This document shows, piece after piece, positions 32,726 through 41,902 of a stretch of 64,000 bases of DNA; the stretch's first letter is position 1; the number at the start of each line of letters is the position of its first letter. The notes under the pieces were generated by a model. The model searched no databases. It saw only the letters and a list, made by a program, of their open reading frames with translations, and was not told the origin of the DNA. A program made the position numbers and the translations under genes. The stretch is from Salaquimonas sp041736675 (GTDB taxonomy: Bacteria; Pseudomonadota; Alphaproteobacteria; Rhizobiales; Rhizobiaceae), in assembly GCA_041736675.1 (NCBI GenBank), contig JBGSTD010000046.1, forward strand, positions 62,001 to 126,000, written 5' to 3'.

Positions 32726-34114
32726 TCAGGCCTGCCGAACACCATCGACCACAAGATAGCTGTGTTGATACATCGTCACCAACTCCTCGGCAGCGGTCGG
32801 ATGAACCGCCATTGTCCGGTCAAAATCTTCTTTTGTCGCCCCCATTTTCAGGGCAATTCCTAGCAACTGTACCATTTCGCCTGCATCAGGTCCGACAATA
32901 TGAACACCAAGCACCTTGTCAGTGGCTGTCTCGACAATGATCTTCATCAACATTTTTTCATCCCGCCCCGCGAGGATGTATTTCATCGGCCGGAAAGTCG
33001 CCTTGTAGACTTTCAGGTCACGGCACATATCCGCTGCCTGTTCCTCGCTCATGCCAACCGTGCCGATTTCCGGTTGGGTGAATACCGCCGTCGGAACCAG
33101 CGTATGGTCCGGCATGGTCGGATTGTCCTTGTACAAGGTCTCGATCAGACACATCGCCTCGTGGATTGCAACAGGGGTAAGATTGACCCTGTCAGTCACA
33201 TCACCAACCGCATAAATGGAAGGCACCTTGGACCGGGAATATTCATCAACAGCAATCCGCCCGTCCCATTCAAGTTCGACACCAGCGCCCAAAAGCCCGA
33301 GATCCTTTGTATTGGGCTTGCGACCGGTTGCCAAAAGAACCTGTTCCGCGTCCAGCGTTGCGCCATTTTTCAGCATGACCTTGCGCTGTTTGCCTTCCTG
33401 TTTGACGCATTCAATATTGGTATCGAAGATGAACTCGACGCCTTTTTTCTCCATCTCATGGTGAAGATGCTGGCGCACGTCATGATCAAATCCGCGCAAG
33501 ATTTCACTGCCTCGATAGACCACTGTGATCTTCGTTCCCAACTGGGCAAAGATACAGGCAAACTCCAGAGCGATATACCCCGCTCCAAGAACAACCATGC
33601 TTTTTGGCAATTCAGCCAGATCGAATACATCATCTGAAATGATGCAATGTTCCGCCCCTTCAATTTCCGGCATTGCGTTGGGTCTGCCACCGACCGCAAT
33701 GAGAATGTTTTCTGCGGTTACCTCCCTGCCGCTGTCGTGCAGTCTGACAGAATGCGGCCCTGTCACGCTCGCACGTGTGTCAAATACTTCCGCTTTGTTG
33801 TTCTCAAGCCCCTTGCGATAAAGCCCTTCAAGGCGGGTAATTTCCTTTTCCTTGGCATCGACAAAAGTGCGCCAGTCAAAACTGGTTTGCCCAACACTCC
33901 AACCATAGCCGGCAGCATCTTCAAACTGTTTTGGGAAGTGCGATGCATACACCATCAGTTTTTTGGGCACGCATCCGCGAATGACACAGGTACCGCCAAA
34001 GCGCGACTCTTCTGCCACACCAACTTTCTTTCCGAGGGAAGCTGCCACTCTGCACGCACGTACACCACCTGATCCGCCGCCAATTACAAACAGATCATAA
34101 TCATAGTTTGTCAT
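32726..34114 (-). CDS. gor: Glutathione-disulfide reductase
   Basis: A 462-residue NADPH-dependent flavoenzyme that reduces oxidised glutathione. The FAD site is LFVIGGGSGGVRACRVAA. The redox-active disulfide is in GGTCVIRGCVPKKLMVYAS, which is the glutathione reductase form. The second FAD motif is IYAVGDVTDRVNLTPVAI, and the catalytic His-Glu pair is in VHPTAAEELVTM. RGCVPKKL separates it from lipoamide dehydrogenase. It is followed 5 bp later by the cyclotransferase-like gene. Confidence 0.96.
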   Translation of the reverse strand: MTNYDYDLFVIGGGSGGVRACRVAASLGKKVGVAEESRFGGTCVIRGCVPKKLMVYASHFPKQFEDAAGYGWSVGQTSFDWRTFVDAKEKEITRLEGLYRKGLENNKAEVFDTRASVTGPHSVRLHDSGREVTAENILIAVGGRPNAMPEIEGAEHCIISDDVFDLAELPKSMVVLGAGYIALEFACIFAQLGTKITVVYRGSEILRGFDHDVRQHLHHEMEKKGVEFIFDTNIECVKQEGKQRKVMLKNGATLDAEQVLLATGRKPNTKDLGLLGAGVELEWDGRIAVDEYSRSKVPSIYAVGDVTDRVNLTPVAIHEAMCLIETLYKDNPTMPDHTLVPTAVFTQPEIGTVGMSEEQAADMCRDLKVYKATFRPMKYILAGRDEKMLMKIIVETATDKVLGVHIVGPDAGEMVQLLGIALKMGATKEDFDRTMAVHPTAAEELVTMYQHSYLVVDGVRQA

Positions 34115-34170
34115 TTACAAATCCCGTCTCAGTAGCAATTTTCCACGTTTCTGCGCAATTTCTGCCAATA

Positions 34171-34200
34171 AAAAACCCGGCGCGCAAGGCTCGCCGGGTC
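34171..34200 (-). terminator. Rho-independent terminator after the DUF2059 gene
   Basis: An 8-bp stem ACCCGGCG/CGCCGGGT (34175-34182 with 34192-34199) with a 9-nt loop. On the minus strand it is followed by TTTTTTATT. Confidence 0.85.
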
Positions 34201-34223
34201 AATGTAATTTCCTATCGGAAGGA

Positions 34224-34727
34224 TTATTGCAAGCCCTTCTCTTTCAACTTTTCCTGAATGAGTGCCTGCAGGTCGCGCTGAACACCACCGGCCCAAATAC
34301 GCGATGCTTCCGTCATTTCACGAACAACAATCGGGCTTTCGGCGAGGAATTTTTTTCCTGCTTCAGATTCATAGAAATCAGCAATTGAGACCAGTTCAGC
34401 TTCGCTGAATACCTTGGCAAAAACCTGCGCAACCTCATTTTCCAGATCGCCGCGACGCGACGCGAATGTCAGGGCCGCTTCATCAACAAGCACTGTCAAC
34501 TGGGCTTCTTCATCAGGCCTGTTGCGGATCAGTTCGGCTTTTGCTTCTTCTGCCATTTGCGGAAGAATTATATCAAGCCTGTCAGTCGAGCGGGTCGCGG
34601 TAATAGCACGTTTTGCTGCAGTCAGATGGCTTTCAGTTGCCTCTTGCGCCACAACCGATTGTACTGCACCCACAGCGAATATCATCGCAGCCAATGCATA
34701 AACAGCGATCTTGTTACCAAATTTCAT
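34224..34727 (-). CDS. Exported DUF2059 protein
   Basis: A 167-residue exported protein: signal peptide 1-27 (ending near VVAQEA), then an all-helical DUF2059 region with the pattern FAKVFSEAELVSIADFYESEAGKKFLAESP. The function of the family is unknown. It lies between rpiA and gor on the same strand, an order I believe is common in Hyphomicrobiales. A terminator follows. It may share a promoter with rpiA, which ends 71 bp upstream. Confidence 0.88.
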   Translation of the reverse strand: MKFGNKIAVYALAAMIFAVGAVQSVVAQEATESHLTAAKRAITATRSTDRLDIILPQMAEEAKAELIRNRPDEEAQLTVLVDEAALTFASRRGDLENEVAQVFAKVFSEAELVSIADFYESEAGKKFLAESPIVVREMTEASRIWAGGVQRDLQALIQEKLKEKGLQ

Positions 34728-34798
34728 TTCAAATACTCCATAATCAGGCGAACCACCTGATCCTTCAAATTATCGCTTATCGTGCTACGTCACACGCA

Positions 34799-35488
34799 TC
34801 AACGTCTTTTTATACTAATTCCCTCAGTACCCGCAATAACAGCAGCATCGGCAAGTCCTAAAAAGAGACCATGCTGAACAACGCCCGGAATCTCGAGCAG
34901 GCTTGTTGAAAGGGTTTCTGCATCCGGAATACGGCCAAATGATGCATCAAGAATAAAATGACCGCCATCGGTTACAAACGGTGCAGTTTCGCCACCACGC
35001 AATACAATTGCGCCTTTCAATTGCAGGCTTTCTGCCAACTTTGCAATCGCAATCCGCGTCGCACCAAGCCCGAACGGATTGACTTCTACAGGAAGAGGAA
35101 AGGCCCCAATCGTCTCGACAACTTTACTTGAATCAGCAATCACCACCATCTGGCCGGAGGCTGCAGCAACGATCTTTTCACGCAGCAGTGCACCGCCGCC
35201 ACCCTTTATCAAGCGCAGTTCGTGGTCAACTTCATCAGCTCCGTCAATAGTCAAATCCAACTGCGGGGTTTCATCCAAAGTGGTCAACGGAACACCCAGC
35301 TCTTCGCAAAGCGCTCTCGATCGCTCAGAGGTTGGAACGCCAATGATCTTGAGCCCGGCCTTTACTTCTTTTGCCAAAATCCGAATGAACTCATCTGCTG
35401 TCGATCCGGTTCCGATACCAAGCCGCATTCCGTCTTCGACAAAATCGAACGCTGCTCGTGCTGCTGCGATTTTCAATTCTACTGACAT
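34799..35488 (-). CDS. rpiA: Ribose-5-phosphate isomerase A
   Basis: A 229-residue enzyme of the pentose phosphate pathway. The signature motifs GIGTGSTADEFI, TIDGADEVD and IKGGGGALLREKIV are all present. The two Asp and the Lys they contain form the active site. The ATG at 35488 is preceded by GGGGTGAGG, and homologues begin near here, so the 12-residue upward extension is not used. It is divergent from gph, with a 197-bp spacer. Confidence 0.96.
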   Translation of the reverse strand: MSVELKIAAARAAFDFVEDGMRLGIGTGSTADEFIRILAKEVKAGLKIIGVPTSERSRALCEELGVPLTTLDETPQLDLTIDGADEVDHELRLIKGGGGALLREKIVAAASGQMVVIADSSKVVETIGAFPLPVEVNPFGLGATRIAIAKLAESLQLKGAIVLRGGETAPFVTDGGHFILDASFGRIPDAETLSTSLLEIPGVVQHGLFLGLADAAVIAGTEGISIKRR

Positions 35489-35685
35489 ATCCTCACCCCG
35501 GCCTGTTTTCCTGAATTCAAACAATTGCGCAACCGCCTAACACGGCCAAAACCGCATTTCCAGACAACTCCATAACTTCTTCGTGCATAAGTCGGAATTA
35601 TCCATAGAACGCGCTAAGCGCCGGAATTTCGACTTGAGAACATGTCTCACCTGATATAACCCGACTGCAAACAGGAGTTGGCACC

Positions 35686-36351
35686 ATGCCTCAAAATACT
35701 GCTATCATATTTGATCTTGATGGAACACTTGCAGACACAGCACCAGACCTGCTTGCATCCCTGAACCATTGCGTGCGCGACCACGGTTTTGAGACCTTCA
35801 CCCTCAACGAAATCGGTCATCTTGTTGGTCAGGGCTCGATAGCGATGATCAAGCGCGCCTTCGAGCTGCACAACAAGGATCTCGGAGAAGAACTCCTTAA
35901 AACCCTTCATCAAGAGTTTCTGGTTCACTATGAGGCAAACATCGCGGTTCATTCAAGATTGTTTCCGGGGATACCGGATTTATTGAACGACCTTGATAGC
36001 GACGGACATCTCTTGTGCATTTGCACCAACAAGTATGAGGGAATGGCGCGCAAACTCTTGAACGAACTGGGCGTTTACAGCCGCTTTGCAGCAATCACCG
36101 GCGGTGACAGTTTCGAATTCAAAAAGCCGGATGCGCGACATCTTCTGAAAACATTAGAAATAGCTGAGCGGACCAAGGGCATCATGGTAGGTGACACAGT
36201 TACCGATGCCCATGCGGCTCAAAACGCCAAAATGCCACTGGTGCTGGTCGATTTCGGCTATTCAGCCGAACCGGTCAGCACATTCAATCCGGACGTTATC
36301 ATTTCGCATTTTGACGAAGCCTACAATGCAATCGTCAGTTTGCGAAAATGA
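35686..36351 (+). CDS. gph: Phosphoglycolate phosphatase (HAD family)
   Basis: A 221-residue HAD phosphatase that removes 2-phosphoglycolate. Motif I is IFDLDGTLADTAPDL (nucleophile Asp and the second Asp), motif II is CTNKYEGMA, motif III Lys is in FKKPDARHL, and motif IV is MVGDTVTDAHAAQNA. AGGAG lies 9 nt before the ATG. Members vary in substrate, so a general sugar-phosphatase role is the alternative. It ends tail to tail with the GGDEF-EAL gene, with 9 bp between them. Confidence 0.9.
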   Translation: MPQNTAIIFDLDGTLADTAPDLLASLNHCVRDHGFETFTLNEIGHLVGQGSIAMIKRAFELHNKDLGEELLKTLHQEFLVHYEANIAVHSRLFPGIPDLLNDLDSDGHLLCICTNKYEGMARKLLNELGVYSRFAAITGGDSFEFKKPDARHLLKTLEIAERTKGIMVGDTVTDAHAAQNAKMPLVLVDFGYSAEPVSTFNPDVIISHFDEAYNAIVSLRK

Positions 36352-36360
36352 TCGGTCCGA

Positions 36361-38523
36361 TCAGGCAACTCTCTTGCTCAGCGGCAGTTCCGGACCTTCC
36401 AGCCAAAGCATCAGGTTAACCAGGCTCATCGGTTTTGCAAAAAAGAACCCTTGCATGATTCTGCATCCGCCTGCTTTGAGTGCGAGCAATTGGGCCTCAG
36501 TTTCCACGCCTTCAGCGACTGTTTCATAATCAAGGCTGTGTGCCATTGCGATGATCGTGCGGACAATCGCCTCACCATGCTTGTCACTCCCGCCCAATGT
36601 GTTGACAAAACTGCGGTCGATCTTGAAAACGTCGAACGGTAGTCGGCTCAACTGTGCCAGATTTGAGTATCCGGTGCCAAAATCGTCAATGGCGAATCGG
36701 ACACCATGCCGCTTTAGTTCCTCAATATGGCTAAGGGCAATATCAGGGTAGCTCATCGCCATGCTCTCGGTAATTTCAAGTTCCAGAAGCGATGCATCCG
36801 CACCCGTTTTTTCTAGAATTGCCAAGACAATATTGCTGAATTCAGCCTTCTCGAATTGCTGCATCGAAATGTTGACCGCAACAGGGATCCGGTGGCCGGC
36901 ACTTGTAAATACATTGATCTGCTTGCAGGCAGTCTCGATAACATATTCACCAAGAGGGATGATCAGTCCACAATCCTCGGCAATCGCGATGAATTCGCCA
37001 GGATTGATCATTCCCTTTTCCGGATGATGCCAGCGGATCAATCCCTCGAGACTGTGAACCTTCATTGTCTGCGTATCGATCTTCGGCTGATAGAAAAGTT
37101 CAAGTTCGCCATTGCTGAGCGCTTTACGCAAATCCGACTCGATTTCCATACGATGCGTAGCCTGCTCATTGAGCTCTTTGGAGAAGAAGCGGAAGGTGTT
37201 TTTTCCTTCTTCCTTGGCCTGATACATCGCCATGTCGGCGTGCTTTAGGATAGTTTGGTAGTCATGGCCATCACGCGGAAAAGCCGCTATGCCAATGGAC
37301 GCGCCAACAACAATTTCCTTGCCTTCGATCACGAACGGCTTGGTCATCGAATTGATGATCCGGCGGGCAACAATAGCTGTATCGGTTTCCTCGCGGATTT
37401 CCGGCAGCAGGATCGTAAATTCGTCGCCGCCAAGGCGGGCAAACGTATTGGACTTCCTGTCATCATCGCTTTCGGTAATTTCATGTGCTTCAAGAGCCGC
37501 ATCAAATGAAACCTGGTCACCGTGGCGCACCACATCACTGATGCGCTCGGCAAAACTGGTCAGCAACTTGTCACCGAAATCATGTCCGAACGTGTCATTG
37601 ACGCGTTTGAACCCGTCAAGATCGACAAACAGCAGAGCGCCCGATGTGCCTGTCCGTTCGTTCTTCGCAACAGCGCGAGACAACTCCCTGCGAAAAAATT
37701 CACGGTTTGGCAGGCGGGTAATCTTGTCGACATAAGCCAGATCATAAATTTGTGCTATATTCTGGCGAATTGTTCCAACCATCTGGTTGAAAGCAGCAGC
37801 AAGCTGACGAACCTCAAGTGCGCCCTTGCCTTCTGCTTCCCGCTCCAGATCGCCTTCCGCAATTGCCATCGCTGTCTGAGACAGCCCCCGCAATGGAGCA
37901 GTAATCTGTGAGATCATTTTGGCGGCAAGAATTAAACCGAAAAGCAGGATTGGCAGCACCGACAGCAATCTGGCCTTTATCATCGGATAAAGCACTTCGC
38001 CAATTGCAGGATTGTGAAAGCTGATCATGACCGCACCGATAGCGCGCGGCGTGATTGCAAAATTGTTGTTGCCAGTCTCAAGCAAGGGTTCGACCACCTC
38101 GATAAGCGGACCGGCAACGCGGTAAGTGGTTTTCGCGTTTTCCATCGCATCAGTCTGCAAGGGCGTAACATTGATCGGGATGATCGGCGATGTCATCAGG
38201 TCACCATCCAGAAAGAAGGTTCCTTCCCGGTCGATTACAATCAGGCGCTCTACATTTGGACGTTTGTGCACCGAAGCCAATATCCGCTCCAGATCGTCCA
38301 GATCGAGATTGAAAAGCTGCTGCTCAAAACTGCGGGCAATAAGATTTGTTGTCGCGATGGCATCGTTGAAACGCGATTGGCGGGACTTTTCCAACTCCGA
38401 TGCGGTATCACTGGCAAGTTGCGCAGCGAGCAAAAGTGCTGCAACACAAAACACCAGACTTAAAAACCTGAAATGTAATCCCGAGACGATGCCCCCGCAC
38501 CAGGTCTTTACTGAATTCATCAT
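36361..38523 (-). CDS. Membrane GGDEF-EAL cyclic-di-GMP protein
   Basis: A 720-residue inner-membrane signalling protein. Span 1 is about residues 17-37, then a periplasmic sensor region to about 183, span 2 about 184-205, and HAMP to about 260. The GGDEF domain (about 265-430) has an intact RLGGDEFTILLPE active site; no RxxD inhibition site sits five residues before it. The EAL domain (about 440-710) has SLEGLIRWHHPEKG (EGL in place of EAL), NISMQQFE, ITESMAM, DDFGTGYSNLAQL, KIDRSFV and GVETEAQL, so the metal and catalytic residues are kept. Both synthesis and breakdown of cyclic di-GMP are possible. Confidence 0.93.
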   Translation of the reverse strand: MMNSVKTWCGGIVSGLHFRFLSLVFCVAALLLAAQLASDTASELEKSRQSRFNDAIATTNLIARSFEQQLFNLDLDDLERILASVHKRPNVERLIVIDREGTFFLDGDLMTSPIIPINVTPLQTDAMENAKTTYRVAGPLIEVVEPLLETGNNNFAITPRAIGAVMISFHNPAIGEVLYPMIKARLLSVLPILLFGLILAAKMISQITAPLRGLSQTAMAIAEGDLEREAEGKGALEVRQLAAAFNQMVGTIRQNIAQIYDLAYVDKITRLPNREFFRRELSRAVAKNERTGTSGALLFVDLDGFKRVNDTFGHDFGDKLLTSFAERISDVVRHGDQVSFDAALEAHEITESDDDRKSNTFARLGGDEFTILLPEIREETDTAIVARRIINSMTKPFVIEGKEIVVGASIGIAAFPRDGHDYQTILKHADMAMYQAKEEGKNTFRFFSKELNEQATHRMEIESDLRKALSNGELELFYQPKIDTQTMKVHSLEGLIRWHHPEKGMINPGEFIAIAEDCGLIIPLGEYVIETACKQINVFTSAGHRIPVAVNISMQQFEKAEFSNIVLAILEKTGADASLLELEITESMAMSYPDIALSHIEELKRHGVRFAIDDFGTGYSNLAQLSRLPFDVFKIDRSFVNTLGGSDKHGEAIVRTIIAMAHSLDYETVAEGVETEAQLLALKAGGCRIMQGFFFAKPMSLVNLMLWLEGPELPLSKRVA

Positions 38524-38777
38524 CTGTCCACCACTAAGCCGGCTTATTCTTGTTTTATAGCCGTTCCCTGCACAGACACTTTTACAGCACTAGAAATGAG
38601 AAGTGGTAAACACAGCGGTATTTGATTGAAATTTCAGCTAAAAATTCAAACAATGGTTATCAAAACCTTTTCATCTGTCCGATCCGGCATCGTTCAAAAG
38701 TTGACTTTAAGTTCAAACGATTTCACGCTAGGAAGACGCCAAACAATCCAGGAAAGCCAGTTGGAGCACCTCCCGTC

Positions 38778-40394
38778 ATGACACAGACCGTCTACAACCT
38801 TTTCCCCCTTGGTTCTGACGAAACGCCTTACAGAAAGCTCACATCTGATCATGTGGGTGTGGCCGAGTTCCAGGGCCGGAAGATACTGACCGTCGCGCCT
38901 GAAGGGCTGCGTCTATTGTCCGAACAGGCTTTTATGGACATCAACCATTTGCTGCGCCCCGCCCATTTGAAACAGCTGGCGAAAATCCTTGACGACCCGG
39001 AAGCGACTGAAAACGACCGATTTGTTGCATTTGACCTGTTGAAGAATGCGAACATCGCGGCGGGGGGTGTATTGCCAATGTGCCAGGACACCGGCACCGC
39101 CATCATCATGGGCAAGAAAGGCGTAAATGTCTGGACCGATGGCACAGATGACGAAGCGCTCGGCAAAGGCGTCATGGATGCCTATGAGAAAAAGAACCTG
39201 CGTTACTCGCAATTGGCTCCGATCTCGATGTTCGAGGAAAGAAACACCAAAAACAATCTGCCTGCGCAAGTTGAGATATATTCGGAAGGGACCGATGCCT
39301 ACAAATTCCTGTTTGTGGCCAAGGGTGGCGGATCGGCAAACAAGACTTTCCTGTACCAGGGTACGCCATCCTTGTTGACCCATGACCGGATGATTGATTT
39401 CCTCAAGGAAAAAATCCTGACACTTGGCACTTCCGCCTGCCCTCCATACCATCTGGCAATCGTAATCGGCGGTCTTTCTGCCGAGCAGACACTCAAGACC
39501 GTGAAACTGGCTTCCACCAAATATCTTGACAGTCTGCCGACAAAGGGTTCTGAGGATGCCCATGCGTTCCGTGACCTGGAAATGGAAGCTGAGGTTCATA
39601 AAATGACCCAGCAGCTTGGCGTTGGCGCACAGTTTGGCGGCAAGTATTTCTGTCATGATGTGCGGGTGATACGCCTGCCGCGTCATGGCGCCTCGCTGCC
39701 GATAGGACTGGGGGTTTCCTGCTCTGCCGACCGGCAGGCTATGGGAAAAATCACAGCTGAAGGCATATTTCTGGAACAACTCGAATCTGATCCGTCAAAA
39801 TACCTGCCGGAAATCACAGACGAGCATCTCGACGACAATGTGGTGAAAATCGACCTCAACCAACCGATGAATCAGATCCTCAGCGAACTCTCCAAACATC
39901 CTGTAAAGACTCGTCTTTCTCTTACAGGAACCATCATCGTTGCCCGCGATCTTGCCCATTCCAAAATTCGCGAGCGGCTGGAAAACGGCGAAGAAATGCC
40001 GCAATATTTCAAGGACCATCCGGTTTATTATGCTGGCCCGGCAAAGACACCAAAAGGCATGGCCTCAGGCTCTTTCGGTCCGACAACTGCTGGACGCATG
40101 GACAGCTATGTTGACCAGTTCCAGTCTTTTGGCGGGTCCATGGTGATGCTGGCCAAGGGCAACCGCTCGCGCCAGGTACGCGATGCCTGCGCCCGTCATG
40201 GCGGTTTTTATCTCGGCTCCATCGGTGGCCCTGCTGCCCGTCTTGCCCAGGATTGCATCAAGAAGGTAGACGTCGTCGAATATCCTGAACTGGGAATGGA
40301 GGCGATCTGGAAGATCGAGGTTGTTGACTTCCCGGCCTTCATCGTCATAGACGACAAAGGCAACGATTTCTTCAAAGAGCTGAATCTGGGATAA
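38778..40394 (+). CDS. fumA: Fumarate hydratase class I
   Basis: A 538-residue iron-sulfur fumarase that interconverts fumarate and malate in the TCA cycle. Cluster ligands are expected in LPMCQDTGTA, in LGVSCSADRQAMG and in the remaining cysteine near ILTLGTSACPPYH. The C-terminal half has YYAGPAKTPKGMASGSFGPTTAGRMD, the beta-subunit-like swivelling domain, so both parts are fused in one chain. The ATG at 38778 is chosen since homologues begin near MTQTVYNLFPLG; the in-frame stretch before it is not conserved in character. GGAG is present but rather far (11 nt). Confidence 0.94.
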   Translation: MTQTVYNLFPLGSDETPYRKLTSDHVGVAEFQGRKILTVAPEGLRLLSEQAFMDINHLLRPAHLKQLAKILDDPEATENDRFVAFDLLKNANIAAGGVLPMCQDTGTAIIMGKKGVNVWTDGTDDEALGKGVMDAYEKKNLRYSQLAPISMFEERNTKNNLPAQVEIYSEGTDAYKFLFVAKGGGSANKTFLYQGTPSLLTHDRMIDFLKEKILTLGTSACPPYHLAIVIGGLSAEQTLKTVKLASTKYLDSLPTKGSEDAHAFRDLEMEAEVHKMTQQLGVGAQFGGKYFCHDVRVIRLPRHGASLPIGLGVSCSADRQAMGKITAEGIFLEQLESDPSKYLPEITDEHLDDNVVKIDLNQPMNQILSELSKHPVKTRLSLTGTIIVARDLAHSKIRERLENGEEMPQYFKDHPVYYAGPAKTPKGMASGSFGPTTAGRMDSYVDQFQSFGGSMVMLAKGNRSRQVRDACARHGGFYLGSIGGPAARLAQDCIKKVDVVEYPELGMEAIWKIEVVDFPAFIVIDDKGNDFFKELNLG

Positions 40395-40412
40395 AAATTA
40401 CGCAGTAATTTT
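40394..40412 (+). terminator. Short hairpin at the end of fumA
   Basis: AAAATTAC, GCA, GTAATTTT: a perfect 8-bp AT-rich stem right at the stop codon, ending in TTTT. It may act as a weak terminator; a second stem (AGAGAG/CTCTCT) lies at 40466-40483. Confidence 0.4.
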
Positions 40413-40642
40413 ACCGTGGCCCGGCAGACAATTTCCAACAGGAAAATGCCGGGGAGGCTTAGGAAGAGAGTCCCGGCTCTCTTCAAGAATGCCCCTTTAT
40501 TGCCGCTTCAACATATATACACGTTCCGCACAACCCTTCCGATTAAACATATATCAATTCTCTGCTGATACCCTGTGCAAGTCCGAATTTCCCTCAGGTC
40601 TTCGGCGTCAATGCACATTCGCCTTGAATATGGGGACGCAAG

Positions 40643-41161
40643 ATGAAGTTTATACTTGGCTTAACGGTGGTTGCTGTTGGTGCGAGCTTTCTCATCGCGA
40701 ACAAACTCGATGCCTCGAATTTAACTGCGAACAAGGTGGCCATCGCACCCGATAGCGTTGCCTTTCATTGTGCAAAGGCAATCCCGCAGATTTTCAGCAA
40801 AGCAAAAGAAGCCGGCGACGACTTTGGCGGAATTCCCGAAAGCGTTGCCTTTGCCGGTTTTGACTATGTCACCACAAACTACTGTCTTTGCAATCAGGAA
40901 AAATTTGGCAATGACCATTCTGCTGCTGAAAAGGAACTGTTCGGGCAATTGGCCGGGCTGAACCTGAAATTATCCTTTTCAAACACAATCGGCAAAAAAT
41001 ACCGCGAGGAACTCAAGCAGGAAGGCCAGACGATCTTCAAAAAAAACAGCGGCCTATTTAAACTGCAACCGGCATGGCTCAAACAAACCAATGATATTTT
41101 CCGAACGTGCAAGGAGGAACAGAAAATCCGGGGCAATCTTATATCGCAAATTTTAAAATAG
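40643..41161 (+). CDS. Hypothetical exported helical protein with four cysteines
   Basis: A 172-residue protein I do not recognise. Residues 1-20 form a signal peptide or N-terminal anchor (MKFILGLTVVAVGASFLIA). The mature part is helical and lysine-rich, with cysteines in AFHCAKA, YCLCNQ and FRTCKEE, enough for two disulfides. Two runs are rather similar in outline to the small exported protein at 43.8-44.2 kb (four mature Cys, helical, Lys-rich), but I could not show homology by eye. First gene of an unassigned plus-strand block. Confidence 0.75.
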   Translation: MKFILGLTVVAVGASFLIANKLDASNLTANKVAIAPDSVAFHCAKAIPQIFSKAKEAGDDFGGIPESVAFAGFDYVTTNYCLCNQEKFGNDHSAAEKELFGQLAGLNLKLSFSNTIGKKYREELKQEGQTIFKKNSGLFKLQPAWLKQTNDIFRTCKEEQKIRGNLISQILK

Positions 41162-41211
41162 ACAGTTTCTGAAACCGGGTTTCATGAGATCTGGTTCGTA
41201 CAACCAAAGGC

Positions 41212-41784
41212 ATGATCGAACAGATGATCCCAAGCTTCTCCTCCATCTTCGGACTCGGAATGGTTATCGCCCTGGTGGGCTTTATCTACAAGCGTGATGC
41301 AATTCACTGGGAATATGTTGCAAACGGCTACAGGCGCAATTGGACGACACCCATCAAGGAGCGCTGGGGCAGCGCTGTGCTTTACGGCAAGTTCACAGCA
41401 TCCAAATCCTACAACGGAATTCTGAAAATCGGAATTTTCCCCGATGGCTTTGCGATGCGGGTCATGTTTCCGCCTATTGCACTGTTTTGCAAACCGATCT
41501 TCATTCCCTATCGTGACATTCTTGGCTGGAACCAGACGTGGTATATCAATGACGAGACAGTCGAACTTGAATTGAAGCATGCTCCCGAGGTCAAGATCGT
41601 CATGCCCCGCAGCCAGGTGGAATGGATGAAGGAAAGCGCCGGAGCGCAATTAAGGCTGATGAATGAGCCCTCGCCTCACAAGGACAAGCCTGTTTTCTGG
41701 TATTGGATCATCATCGCACAGGGTGTGATGGCAGTATTGCTGATATTTTTCCTGTTGTACAAGTATCTGACCTGGCCGAATTAG
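41212..41784 (+). CDS. Hypothetical membrane protein with PH-like central region
   Basis: A 190-residue protein. One hydrophobic segment lies at about 8-26 and another at about 160-184. The part between is mostly beta-strand in character (GILKIGIFPDGFAMRVMFP, FIPYRDILGWNQTWYINDETVELELKH), recalling the strand pattern of bacterial PH-like domains, though this is not proven. No catalytic motif is visible. It is 50 bp after the previous gene and 118 bp before the next, all on the same strand. Confidence 0.75.
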   Translation: MIEQMIPSFSSIFGLGMVIALVGFIYKRDAIHWEYVANGYRRNWTTPIKERWGSAVLYGKFTASKSYNGILKIGIFPDGFAMRVMFPPIALFCKPIFIPYRDILGWNQTWYINDETVELELKHAPEVKIVMPRSQVEWMKESAGAQLRLMNEPSPHKDKPVFWYWIIIAQGVMAVLLIFFLLYKYLTWPN

Positions 41785-41902
41785 ACCGAGGGCGTGAATA
41801 AGAAACAGAGCCGGGTTGAGCAAAATCCTTGGCGATAAGGTTGTCTGCTTTACATTTTCATAATCAGCCCGTGCTATTCTTCGCGCAAATGCGGGGGAAC
41901 AT

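Noticed and set aside
32900..33637. Open frame of 245 codons on the plus strand inside gor
   Set aside because: Antisense shadow of glutathione reductase, with no signal or domain.
38913..39779. Open frame of 288 codons on the minus strand inside fumA
   Set aside because: Antisense to fumarase, whose motifs are complete; composition is that of a mirrored frame.
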